NCBI RefSeq assembly: GCF_030408735.1
Contig: NZ_CP047204.1
Span: 620,001 to 684,000 of the forward strand
From: Corynebacterium faecale
Lineage (GTDB): Bacteria; Actinomycetota; Actinomycetes; Mycobacteriales; Mycobacteriaceae
Direction: 5' to 3'
DNA length: 64,000 bases
In this document: piece after piece, positions 19,097-28,400 of the stretch
Position numbering within the stretch: the first letter of the stretch is position 1
Layout of the letters: each line of letters starts with the position of its first letter
Made by a program: the position numbers and the translations under genes
The notes under the pieces: model-generated
Told to the model about the DNA's origin: nothing
Database searches by the model: none
What the model saw: only the letters and a program-made list of their open reading frames with translations

Positions 19097-19368
19097 GTCA
19101 GTACCCCGGCTGTCCTGTTCAGCTCTGCTGACAGTGAGCCATCCGCTGATTCCACCGCTGTGAGTGTGTGCAGGGCACTGTCGCCCATCTGATGGGCTGT
19201 CCAGATAAGGGCCTCTGCGTTGTGGGTGTAGGTGACCAGGGCTTTCGCCACCGCTTCATAGAATTCTCGTCCACCCTGGCTTTCCGGAATGGAGACGGCG
19301 GTGGCTGGGATGTGGAGACGGAGCAGGTCGTGTGCAAGGGATCGGGCGTGGTCAAGATCTATCCTCAT
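19093..19368 (-). CDS. EspC/DUF2580-like small helical protein (type VII secretion-associated family)
   Basis: From the ATG at 19366-19368 the product is 91 residues, predicted as two helices and without a signal peptide. It starts [18 protein letters not shown], has a central Gly-Gly turn before [20 protein letters not shown], and ends with an [11 protein letters not shown] segment, a layout like the EspC/DUF2580 family associated with ESX (type VII) secretion in mycobacteria, as judged by eye. Its stop overlaps the NlpC/P60 gene start by 4 bases, so the two are translationally coupled and may act or be exported together. The upstream start is not marked by a good ribosome binding site. A generic small helical protein is the alternative. 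Confidence 0.7.
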   Translation of the reverse strand: MRIDLDHARSLAHDLLRLHIPATAVSIPESQGGREFYEAVAKALVTYTHNAEALIWTAHQMGDSALHTLTAVESADGSLSAELNRTAGVLT

Positions 19369-19472
19369 GTCTGGTAGGACTGCGCAAGCGTCCGGGAGGT
19401 TCCCGGCAGGGGTGAAATGCTTCGTCAGCGGTGCCCGGGGTCTCGGTGGGCTGTCATGTCCAGGTGATGCTT

Positions 19473-19478
19473 TAACAT
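19473..19478 (+). promoter_or_regulatory. -10 hexamer TAACAT of a leaderless promoter
   Basis: TAACAT ends 7 nt before the ATG at 19486 and overlaps the alternative ATG at 19477, which argues that translation begins at 19486. Confidence 0.5.
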
Positions 19479-19485
19479 GAGGAGC

Positions 19486-20121
19486 ATGGACATCACCATC
19501 GTCAATCATCCCCTCGTCGCAAGCAGGCTCACCATCATGCGCGATGAGCGCAGTGACAACGCGGCTTTCCGCGCTGCAGCCTCCGACCTGGGCGCCATGC
19601 TCATCTATGAGGCCTCCCGTGATCTGGCCGTAGAGCACTTCGACACCAAGACCCCCGTCGCCATCACCGAGGGCACCCGCCTGGAGAACCCACCCATCAT
19701 CGTCCCCATCATCCGTGCAGGCCTGGGCATGATCGACCCCGCACTGTCGATGATTCCGGATGCACAGGTCGGCTTCATCGGCCTGGCACGCAATGAGGAA
19801 ACCCACGAACCGGTCCCATATCTGGAGGCTCTGCCTGAGGACTTGAGCAACCAGGCTGTGTTCCTCGTTGATCCGATGCTGGCCACCGGCGGTTCACTTC
19901 TGCACGCCATCCGTCTGCTGGCTGACCGCGGTGCCACTGATATCACCGCGATCTGCATGGTGTCCGCACAACCGGGCGTGGATGCACTCAAGGATTCGGG
20001 CCTGCCCTGCCGTCTGGTCACCGCCGCCATTGATCCCGAACTCAACGAGGACGCCTACATTGTTCCCGGCCTCGGTGATGCCGGTGATCGACTGTATGGA
20101 CCCCGCAATATCGACCTGTAA
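19486..20121 (+). CDS. upp: Uracil phosphoribosyltransferase
   Basis: The product is 211 residues starting [20 protein letters not shown], nearly identical in layout to the corynebacterial Upp sequence I know. Key blocks are [14 protein letters not shown] near residue 77, the PRPP-binding loop [15 protein letters not shown] near 130, and the uracil-binding C-terminus [17 protein letters not shown]. It converts uracil and PRPP to UMP in pyrimidine salvage. The ATG at 19477 would add three residues; the spacing of the -10 hexamer supports 19486. It is divergent from the EspC-like/NlpC pair. Confidence 0.95.
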   Translation: MDITIVNHPLVASRLTIMRDERSDNAAFRAAASDLGAMLIYEASRDLAVEHFDTKTPVAITEGTRLENPPIIVPIIRAGLGMIDPALSMIPDAQVGFIGLARNEETHEPVPYLEALPEDLSNQAVFLVDPMLATGGSLLHAIRLLADRGATDITAICMVSAQPGVDALKDSGLPCRLVTAAIDPELNEDAYIVPGLGDAGDRLYGPRNIDL

Positions 20122-20185
20122 AACCCCGGTTTCTGCACACTGTAGTTGGCGGTCAATTCCAACTTGAGTGTGCATTCTGGGGCTT

Positions 20186-20626
20186 GTGCGCACCGGTAAA
20201 GATCAGCTCCACTGGCCAAGTTATGGCCATACGTTGGGTACCCGCCTGCGCGAAATCCGGAAGATCCGGGGCTACAGTCAGGAAGAACTCGCCGAGATCG
20301 TGGAGATGAGCCGCAATGCCATCTCCAATCTCGAACGCAATGAGAACAACAACGGCAAGCCAGGTGATCCCCGCCTGAGTACCGTGTACAAACTCTCGCA
20401 GGCACTCGATGTTCCGCCCGCCGCACTCCTGCCCGCGGTCGGGGAGAAGCCCGAGACCATCTGCGTGGACGAGGACATGCCGGTGGACGTGCGCTGGCCC
20501 TCCAAACAGGAGGAAGTGCTTTTCGACGTCCCCCTCAACCTCCCCTCACCACGCAGCCTCCCCGGCAGCGAGGCAGCCGACGCGAAGAAACGGGTGGACA
20601 AGAAACCCGGGCGCGAACTGTCCTAG
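20186..20626 (+). CDS. XRE-family helix-turn-helix transcriptional regulator
   Basis: The product is about 146 residues from the GTG at 20186 (a GTG at 20168 would add six). An XRE/Cro-type DNA-binding domain is at the N-terminus: LGTRLREIRKIRGYSQEELAEI, then MSRNAISNLERNENN as the recognition helix region, and STVYKLSQALDVPPAALLP closing the domain. The C-terminal 60 residues are polar, with no recognisable ligand domain. Target genes are unknown; upp upstream and pmmB, whose stop overlaps its own by 4 bases convergently, are the neighbours. C. glutamicum has a regulator gene in the same place between upp and pmmB. Confidence 0.85.
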   Translation: MRTGKDQLHWPSYGHTLGTRLREIRKIRGYSQEELAEIVEMSRNAISNLERNENNNGKPGDPRLSTVYKLSQALDVPPAALLPAVGEKPETICVDEDMPVDVRWPSKQEEVLFDVPLNLPSPRSLPGSEAADAKKRVDKKPGRELS

Positions 20627-22233
20627 AGGTTTCTGCCCCAGTTCTCCACTTCGTCCTGCAACGTCAACAACAGTTGGGTTGCCTCCTCATGGGAGCTGGC
20701 CTGGGCGATCTCAATGTAGATCTTGGCCTTGGCCTCCGTTCCGGAGACACGCGCGATCACACGCAGCTGAATCCCACCCAGCTGACCGGTGAAGGCCACA
20801 CCCTGATTCTCCGGAAGTGAGGAACTGGTCAGGGGAACACCGATGAACTCAGATGGGGGAGTGGTGGACCAGGCGTCGACAAGCTCTCTGGGGTTGGTTG
20901 TGCGGACCGCAACCTGCGTGGACGCGAAATAACCGTATCGCCGGTAAAGGGCGTCCAGCCTGTCCTGCAGGCTGACGCCGGAGGCCTTGAGTTCGGCGGC
21001 CCACGCCGCGGTCAGCAACGCCGTGGTGATGCCGTCCTTGTCGGAGACGATCTCCGGAGCCGGGCACGTGCCCACCGCCTCCTCATAGGCGAAGGCCAAT
21101 TTTCCCGGCCGGCCATCACCCGCGCGGGAGAGATGTTTGAAACCGGTCAGGGTCTCCTGATAATCCCACCCCTTGTCCTCCGAGATGACCCGCAGAAGTT
21201 GGGAACTGACCACCGTGGTGGCTACCACAGGGGGATGTCCCTCCCCGGTCCATTCCGGAACCATGCGGGTGGCCAGCAGAGTGCCCGTCTCATCACCGGA
21301 GAGCATGCGGTGCCCACCATCAGGCGTGCGGATGCCCACAGCGCACCGGTCCGCATCGGGATCGAGTGCGAAGAGGATATCCGCATCCTTCTCGGCGGCA
21401 CGCTCCAGCAACATCTCGATGGCGGAGGGCTCCTCAGGGTTGGGAAAAGCGACGGTGGGGAAGGTGGGATCGGGGTGCTGCTGGGCCCGGACGGAATGCG
21501 TCAACGGGAAACCTGCGGACTGGAAGGCGTTCGACATCGCGCGACCACCCACCCCGTGCAGAGCCGTGTACACGACACGCAGATTGGCCCGCTCAGAATT
21601 GACCCTCAGCAGATCCGACTGTCCCGGAGTAACCAGGCCCACGATCTCATCGAGGTATCTCCGCAGCTGATCCTGGGCCGGACGCACCGTCACCCGGGGC
21701 ACACTCACGGGATCCTCCACAGCCTCGATGAACGCCTCCAACTCGGACTCCAACTCCGAATACAGCTGGCGACCGTTCTCCAGGAACACCTTGTAGCCGT
21801 TGTCCGCGGCACCGTTGTGGGATGCGGTAATCTGCACACCGGCGTCCATCCGACGGTTCCTGACCAGCCACGGAATCAACGGAGTGGGGGACGGGGTGGG
21901 CAGGAGCATCACCTCAAAGCCCGCACCTGCGAACACCTCTGCCGTGGTGGCGGCAAAGGTGTGGGAACCATAACGGGCGTCATAACCCACGACCACACGC
22001 AGGGGGCCATCCTGTGGATAGAGCGCCCGGCCGATCCCGGTCTCCTCCTCCGGAACCAGGTGGGGGATGTGATCACGCGCGGCACGGGTAGCCAACCAGC
22101 TGGCCACGCCCGCGGTGGTTCTGGTCACCTGGAGGACATTCATCTGATGAGCCGCGGGACCCACCGGCGCCCGCATCCCTGCCGTGCCGAAAGAGAGTTG
22201 ACGATACTCGTCCATGGACACCCCGATCCTCAT
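20623..22233 (-). CDS. pmmB: Phosphohexomutase (phosphomannomutase/phosphoglucomutase family)
   Basis: The product is 536 residues of the alpha-D-phosphohexomutase superfamily. The phosphoserine loop is ITASHNG with Ser138, the metal-binding loop is FALDPDADRCAVGI, the sugar-binding loop is near GDETG (LSGDETGTLLATRM), and the C-terminal phosphate-binding loop is RVSGTEAKAKIYIE. The N-terminus LSFGTAGMRAPVGP and the length are those of the larger PMM/PGM enzymes. It interconverts hexose 1- and 6-phosphates for cell envelope sugars; whether glucose, mannose or deoxyribose phosphate is preferred cannot be read. ATG at 22213-22215 (MDEYRQLSFG) is an alternative start. Confidence 0.92.
   Translation of the reverse strand: MRIGVSMDEYRQLSFGTAGMRAPVGPAAHQMNVLQVTRTTAGVASWLATRAARDHIPHLVPEEETGIGRALYPQDGPLRVVVGYDARYGSHTFAATTAEVFAGAGFEVMLLPTPSPTPLIPWLVRNRRMDAGVQITASHNGAADNGYKVFLENGRQLYSELESELEAFIEAVEDPVSVPRVTVRPAQDQLRRYLDEIVGLVTPGQSDLLRVNSERANLRVVYTALHGVGGRAMSNAFQSAGFPLTHSVRAQQHPDPTFPTVAFPNPEEPSAIEMLLERAAEKDADILFALDPDADRCAVGIRTPDGGHRMLSGDETGTLLATRMVPEWTGEGHPPVVATTVVSSQLLRVISEDKGWDYQETLTGFKHLSRAGDGRPGKLAFAYEEAVGTCPAPEIVSDKDGITTALLTAAWAAELKASGVSLQDRLDALYRRYGYFASTQVAVRTTNPRELVDAWSTTPPSEFIGVPLTSSSLPENQGVAFTGQLGGIQLRVIARVSGTEAKAKIYIEIAQASSHEEATQLLLTLQDEVENWGRNL
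20874..20884 (+). repeat. CGTCGAYAAGC motif, copy 4
   Basis: CGTCGACAAGC inside pmmB (antisense to it), continued by TCTCTGG as in copy 3. Confidence 0.6.
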
Positions 22234-22319
22234 TCATGTTGGATTCACTACTAGACTCGACTCTACCGCGATGTGGGTGTTGCTGATATGCCTGCCAAGG
22301 AGATAGGAAGGGCCCTCTT

Positions 22320-23507
22320 ATGACCGAGATTGGTGCTCTGGTCGCCTCATGGATGGACCTCCATCATGACGAAGTGATCGGATGGCGCAGACATCTGCAC
22401 AGCCACCCGGAGCTGTCCCACATGGAATACGCCACCACGGAATATCTGGCAGGAGTGCTCACCGACCACGGCATGACACCCCAGTTGTTCCCCGGAACGG
22501 GCCTGATGGTGGACATCGGCCCCACCGGTGGGGAACGGCTGGCGTTCCGCGCCGACATCGATGCCCTCCCCCTCACTGAGTCCACCGACCTGGATTTCAG
22601 TTCCACGGTGCCGGGTGTCGCCCATTCCTGTGGCCATGACATCCATACCGTGGTGGCACTCGCTCTGGCCTGTGCGCTCAGCACCATTGAGCTGCCCATC
22701 GGCGTCCGTGTCATCTTCCAGCCCGCGGAAGAGGTCATGACGGGCGGAGCCACCGATGTGATCCAGTTCGGTGGTCTGGAGGGCGTGAACGCCATCTACG
22801 CGCTGCATGTGGAACCCAAACTCAAGGTCGGACGCGTCGGTGTGCGTGCCGGAGCCATCACCTCGGCCTCCGATGTCATCGAAGTTCGCGTCCGCGGCGA
22901 AGGCGGACACACGTCCCGCCCGCACCTTGCTAAAGACGTGGTCTACGCCCTGGGTAAACTGGTGACCGAACTGCCTGCACTGTTGTCGCGCCGGGTGGAC
23001 CCCCGCACGGGAACCGTGCTGGTCTTCGGAAGTATCAATGCCGGTTTCGCATCCAACGCCATCCCTGAATCCGGCATGGTCAGTGGAACCCTGCGCACCG
23101 CCAACATCGGTACCTGGCGCAGCATGCGCCCGCTGATCGGTGAGCTGGTGGCGCAGGTTCTGGCACCTACCGGAGTGGAGCATGAGTTGATCTACAACCC
23201 GGGTGTTCCACCGGTGCTCAATGATGATGTGGCGACCGCACTGCTGGCCAGTGCCGCCAGGGACATGGACCCACAGTCAGTGGTTCAGGCCCCGCAGTCC
23301 TCCGGTGGTGAAGATTTCTCCTGGTACCTGGAACATGTCCCCGGATCCATGGCCCGACTGGGTTGCTGGTCCGGTCACGGTACGAAACAGGACCTGCATC
23401 AGGCAGACCTCAACGTTGATGAACGCTGTATCGGTGTGGGAGTGCGTCTGTTCGGAAGTCTGGTTCAGCAGTACAGCAGCAAGTCTGAGGCTTTTCTTCA
23501 CCACTAG
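22320..23507 (+). CDS. M20-family amidohydrolase (N-acyl amino acid amidohydrolase)
   Basis: The product is 395 residues. Metal ligands of the M20D family are visible: HSCGHDIHT near residue 103, the general-base pair in QPAEEVMTGGA near 137, ALHVEPKLKVG near 162 and the late His in KQDLHQADLNVDE near 370. Such zinc or manganese enzymes remove acyl groups from amino acids, aminobenzoyl-glutamate or related amides; the substrate is not evident. AAGGAG at 22298-22303 and GGAAGGG at 22306-22312 precede the ATG. It is divergent from the mutase gene. In C. glutamicum the gene at this position is named amiA. Confidence 0.9.
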   Translation: MTEIGALVASWMDLHHDEVIGWRRHLHSHPELSHMEYATTEYLAGVLTDHGMTPQLFPGTGLMVDIGPTGGERLAFRADIDALPLTESTDLDFSSTVPGVAHSCGHDIHTVVALALACALSTIELPIGVRVIFQPAEEVMTGGATDVIQFGGLEGVNAIYALHVEPKLKVGRVGVRAGAITSASDVIEVRVRGEGGHTSRPHLAKDVVYALGKLVTELPALLSRRVDPRTGTVLVFGSINAGFASNAIPESGMVSGTLRTANIGTWRSMRPLIGELVAQVLAPTGVEHELIYNPGVPPVLNDDVATALLASAARDMDPQSVVQAPQSSGGEDFSWYLEHVPGSMARLGCWSGHGTKQDLHQADLNVDERCIGVGVRLFGSLVQQYSSKSEAFLHH

Positions 23508-23647
23508 TGGGGGTAGTATGTAGGGCTGGCTCGAAATGACCAGTCTCGTCCACCCCGCACGTGACTGGCCCATTTGTTTTAGACTTGGATCACACATCAG
23601 TGGTTCCAGTAGCATTCACCCAGCTCACACGTGTGGAGGTGCCATTT

Positions 23648-25057
23648 ATGGCAAAGAGGATCGTAATCATCGGCGGAGGCCCTGCAGGCTATGAGGCAGC
23701 ACTGGCAGGTGCAAAATATGGTGCTGATGTCACCCTCATCGAGGATGTGGGAGTCGGTGGATCGGCAGTCACCCTGGACTGTGTGCCCTCCAAGTCATTC
23801 ATCGCGGGTACCGGTATAAAAACAGACCTCCGCCGCGCGGATGATATGGGCCTCAACCGTGGGCTGGGTAAGGCGCACCTTGAGATTGATGCGCTGAACA
23901 AGCGTGTGAAGGCCCTGGCTCATGCCCAGTCCGAGGATGTTGCAGGCCAGCTCAAGCGCGCCGGTGTGCGGATGATCGACGGTTATGGCCGTTTCGATGA
24001 TTACAGCACCCACCAGACCACCCACTATGTCCAGGTGTCGCACAACAGTGGTGAGAAGGAGGTCCTTGAATGTGACCTCGTGCTCGTCGCATCTGGTGCG
24101 ACCCCACGCATTCTCAAGGGTGCGGAGCCGGATGGGGAGCGGATCCTCACCTGGCGTCAGGTCTATGACATCGACGAAATTCCCAGCCACCTCATCGTGG
24201 TCGGTTCCGGTGTCACCGGCGCTGAGTTCGTGTCCGCCTTCGCGGAACTGGGTGTCAAGGTCACCATGGTGGCTTCCCGAGACCGCATCCTCCCACACGA
24301 TGATGCCGATGCCGCTGATGTCCTGGAGACCGTTCTTGCCGAACGCGGTGTATCCCTGGAGAAGCACGCACGCGTGGATTCTGTCACCCGCACCCCAGAT
24401 GGTGGTGTGTGCGTGCGTACTGCTGATGGTCGTGAGATCTACGGCTCCCACGCCCTGATGACTGTCGGCTCCATCCCCAACACCCAGGACCTCGGACTGG
24501 AGAACATCGGTGTGGAACTGGCCCCATCCGGCCACATCAAGGTGGATCGCGTGTCCCGCACCTCTGTCGCGGGTATCTACGCCGCCGGTGACTGCACGGA
24601 CCTGTTCCCGCTGGCCTCCGTGGCCGCCATGCAGGGCCGTATCGCCATGTATCACGCACTCGGTGAGGGTGTGTCCCCGATCCGTCTGAAGACCGTGGCC
24701 ACCGCGGTGTTCACCCGCCCGGAGATCGCAGCAGTGGGTGTGACCCACGCGCAGGTGGACGCCGGAGAAGTGTCCGCCCGCACCGTGGTGCTGCCACTGG
24801 TAACCAACCCACGTGCCAAGATGCGTTCCCTGCGCCATGGTTTTGTGAAGCTGTTCTGTCGCCGCAACTCCGGACTCATCGTTGGTGGGGTCGTGGTGGC
24901 TCCGACCGCCTCTGAGCTGATCCTGCCGATCGCAGTGGCGGTGACCAACCGTCTCACGGTGGCGGACCTCGCGGAGACCTTTGCGGTGTATCCGTCGCTG
25001 TCGGGTTCCATCACGGAGGCAGCCCGCCAGCTCGTCCAACACGACGACCTGGGTTAA
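23648..25057 (+). CDS. LpdA-like flavoprotein NAD(P)H:quinone reductase lacking the redox disulfide
   Basis: From the ATG at 23648 (GGAGG seven to twelve bases upstream) the product is 469 residues of the pyridine nucleotide-disulfide oxidoreductase family. FAD-binding GGGPAGYEAAL is at the N-terminus, the NAD-binding GSGVTGAEF near residue 188, and FAD-binding AAGDCTDLFPLASVAAMQGR near 315. Where lipoamide dehydrogenase has CxxxxC, this protein has GGSAVTLDCVPSKS, keeping only the second Cys, and the C-terminal HPTxxE is replaced by VYPSLSGSITE. That combination matches mycobacterial LpdA (Rv3303c), a quinone reductase, not lipoamide dehydrogenase. A strong terminator follows. Confidence 0.9.
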   Translation: MAKRIVIIGGGPAGYEAALAGAKYGADVTLIEDVGVGGSAVTLDCVPSKSFIAGTGIKTDLRRADDMGLNRGLGKAHLEIDALNKRVKALAHAQSEDVAGQLKRAGVRMIDGYGRFDDYSTHQTTHYVQVSHNSGEKEVLECDLVLVASGATPRILKGAEPDGERILTWRQVYDIDEIPSHLIVVGSGVTGAEFVSAFAELGVKVTMVASRDRILPHDDADAADVLETVLAERGVSLEKHARVDSVTRTPDGGVCVRTADGREIYGSHALMTVGSIPNTQDLGLENIGVELAPSGHIKVDRVSRTSVAGIYAAGDCTDLFPLASVAAMQGRIAMYHALGEGVSPIRLKTVATAVFTRPEIAAVGVTHAQVDAGEVSARTVVLPLVTNPRAKMRSLRHGFVKLFCRRNSGLIVGGVVVAPTASELILPIAVAVTNRLTVADLAETFAVYPSLSGSITEAARQLVQHDDLG

Positions 25058-25080
25058 CCACAAGGACAGACACCCGTCCC

Positions 25081-25127
25081 AAACGGGCACAGTCACAGAA
25101 TAATCTGTGACTGTGCCCGTTTTTGTT
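25081..25127 (+). terminator. Intrinsic terminator after the LpdA-like gene
   Basis: A perfect 19-bp stem (25081-25099 with 25104-25122) with a 4-base loop is followed by TTGTTTCTTCT. Confidence 0.92.
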
Positions 25128-25497
25128 TCTTCTCCCTGGCTGGCGCGGATGGCAGTTGGGAATCCACTAAGTCTGGCACCCAGATTGTTAATATTGCAAA
25201 GTTCCTGCAAGGGCTATGGGTGCAGGTGGAGTGCTTTTCTGTGAGTTAAGTGATGGCAGACGGGTCAGGGTCTAATGCCCCCGCCACGTGCCAGCCCTCC
25301 GTGGTGGGGTTGCCCTCGGGGGGATAATTTCACGTCTCACTGAATGGGAATCCGCAGGTGGTGAGAGATGGCCCACAGTGAAAAAAGATTAAAACGGAAC
25401 TTGATGCATAGTTTCCAGGTTGTGCCGTTACGATGTTTAAAAAAGAGTGACTGCCATCACCCCCAAGGCGGTTGCTTGTCGAAAGGAACAGAAAACA
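25128..25497. other. Intergenic region upstream of pyc
   Basis: About 370 bases without a convincing gene. The segment from 25375 on is AT-rich and contains a TACGAT hexamer at 25431-25436 that could be the -10 of a pyc promoter, with GAAAGGAA at 25480-25487 as the pyc ribosome binding site. No riboswitch or operator was recognised. Confidence 0.4.
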
Positions 25498-28400
25498 GTG
25501 GTAACAACAGCTCCCTCCACGCTGCCTGCGTTCAAAAAGATTCTGGTGGCCAACCGAGGCGAAATCGCGGTGCGTGCATTCCGTGCTGCCTATGAAACCG
25601 GCGCCGCAACAGTGGCCATTTATCCTGTGGAGGACCGCAGTTCCTTCCACCGCTCCTTTGCCTCCGAAGCGGTGCGGATTGGAACCGAGGGGTCGCCGGT
25701 CAAGGCGTACCTCGATATCGATGAGATCATCGATGCCGCAAGGCAGGTGAAAGCTGATGCCATCTACCCCGGTTACGGCTTCCTTTCCGAAAACGCCCAG
25801 CTTGCGCGTGAATGCGCAGAAAATGGCATCACCTTCATCGGCCCGACCCCGGATGTTTTGGATCTGACGGGCGATAAATCCAAGGCGGTGTCCGCAGCCA
25901 AGAATGCCGGCCTTCCGGTACTGGCGGAGTCGACCCCGAGCACTGACATCGATGAGATCGTGGCAAGCGCTGAAGGGCAGACCTACCCGATCTTTGTCAA
26001 GGCTGTTGCCGGTGGTGGCGGACGCGGTATGCGGTTCGTCGAAAAGCCCGAGGACCTGCGCAAGCTGGCCAAGGAGGCGTCCCGCGAAGCTGCCGCCGCT
26101 TTCGGCGATGGCGCCGTCTATGTCGAACGTGCGGTGATCAAGCCCCAGCACATTGAGGTGCAGATCCTCGGTGATCACACCGGAGACGTGGTCCACCTGT
26201 ACGAGCGTGACTGCTCCCTCCAGCGCCGCCACCAGAAGGTGGTGGAGATCGCCCCGGCCCAGCACCTGGACCCTGAGCTGCGTGACCGCATCTGCGCCGA
26301 TGCCGTGAAGTTCTGCAAGGCGATCGGTTACCAGGGTGCGGGCACCGTGGAGTTCCTCGTCGATGAGGCCGGAAACCATGTCTTCATCGAGATGAATCCC
26401 CGCATCCAGGTCGAGCACACCGTGACCGAGGAGGTCACCGAGGTGGACCTGGTCAAGGCGCAGATGCGTCTGGCCGCCGGTTCCACCCTGAAGGAACTGG
26501 GTCTGACCCAGGATAAGATCACCACCCATGGTGCAGCACTCCAGTGCCGTATCACCACCGAGGATCCATCCAATAACTTCCGGCCTGATACCGGCACCAT
26601 CACCTCCTACCGGTCCCCGGGTGGTGCAGGTGTCCGACTTGACGGCGCCGCCCAGCTCGGCGGGGAGATCAGTGCGCACTTTGATTCCATGCTGGTGAAG
26701 ATGACCTGTCGTGGTTCCGACTTCGAGACCGCCGTGGCGCGTGCCCAACGTGCGCTGGCTGAGTTCAATGTCTCCGGTGTGGCCACCAACATCGGTTTCC
26801 TGCGTGCGCTGCTGCGCGAGGATGACTTCACCACCAAGCGCATCGATACCGGGTTCATCGGCTCCCACCAGCACCTGCTGCAGGCGCCGCCGGCTGATGA
26901 TGAACAGGGCCGCATCCTGGACTACCTGGCCGATATCACCGTGAACAAGCCTCATGGCGAGCGCCCGAACACGGTGCGTCCCATCGAGAAGCTGCCGGAG
27001 GTGGATCAGATCCCACTGCCGCGTGGCTCCCGTGACCGGTTGAAGCAGCTCGGCCCGGAGGCTTTTGCTCGTGACCTGCGTGAACAGGATGCCCTGGCGG
27101 TCACCGACACCACTTTCCGTGATGCACACCAGTCACTTCTGGCCACCCGCATCCGCTCCTACGCGCTGACCCCTGCGGCGCGCGCCGTCGCAAAGCTCAC
27201 ACCTGAGCTGTTGTCGGTGGAGGCCTGGGGCGGTGCCACCTATGATGTGGCCATGCGTTTCCTCTTCGAGGATCCGTGGGCACGCCTGGATGAGCTGCGT
27301 GAGGCGATGCCGAACGTGAACATCCAGATGCTGCTGCGCGGTCGCAACACTGTTGGCTACACCCCGTACCCGGATTCCGTCTGCCGTGCGTTTGTGCAGG
27401 AGGCAGCCAAGTCCGGCGTGGACATCTTCCGCATCTTTGATGCGCTTAACGACGTCTCCCAGATGCGCCCCGCGATCGAGGCCGTCCTGGAAACCGGCAC
27501 CACCGTGGCCGAGGTGGCCATGGCGTATTCCGGTGACATGTCCAACCCGGGTGAGAAGCTCTACACCCTGGATTACTACCTCAAGCTGGCCGAGCAGATC
27601 GTGGATTCCGGAGCCCACATCCTGGCGATTAAGGACATGGCGGGACTGCTGCGTCCTGCGGCAGCCACCAAGCTGGTCACGGCATTGCGTCGCGAGTTCG
27701 ATCTGCCGGTGCATGTGCATACCCATGACACCGCCGGTGGTCAGCTGGCCACCTACCTCGCTGCCGCCAACGCCGGGGCGGATGCCGTGGATGCCGCATC
27801 AGCACCGCTGTCCGGCACCACCTCCCAGCCGTCCATGTCCGCGCTGGTGGCTGCCTTCGCCCACACCCGACGCGATACCGGCCTGAACCTGGAGGCCGTG
27901 TCCGACCTGGAGCCGTACTGGGAAGCCGTGCGTGGCCTGTATCTACCCTTCGAGGCCGGCACTCCCGGGCCGACCGGCCGTGTCTACCGCCATGAGATCC
28001 CCGGTGGTCAGCTGTCGAACCTGCGGGCCCAGGCTGTGGCGCTCGGGCTATCCGACCGCTTTGAACTCATCGAGGATTACTACGCGGCCGTCAATGAGAT
28101 GCTGGGCCGCCCGACCAAGGTCACCCCGTCTTCCAAGGTGGTCGGTGACCTGGCCCTGCACCTCGTCGGCGCCGGTGTGAGCCCGGAGGACTTCGCCGCC
28201 GATCCGCAGAAGTACGACATCCCCGATTCCGTCATCGCCTTCCTCCGCGGTGAGCTGGGCACCCCTCCCGGTGGTTGGCCTGAGCCCCTGCGCACCCGCG
28301 CACTCGAAGGGCGCTCTGAAGGCAAGGCACCCCTGGCGGAGATTCCAGCGCATGAGCAGGCACACCTGGACTCCGATGATTCCGCCGAGCGTCGTGGCAC

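Noticed and set aside
23795..25210. 471-codon minus-strand open frame opposite the LpdA-like gene
   Set aside because: It is a shadow frame of a GC-rich gene: His/Gly/Asp-rich composition, no family motif, no ribosome binding site, and the opposite strand has a clear flavoprotein.
25330..27129. 599-codon minus-strand open frame opposite pyc
   Set aside because: Entirely antisense to the biotin carboxylase domain of pyc; composition and lack of motifs mark it as a codon-bias artefact.
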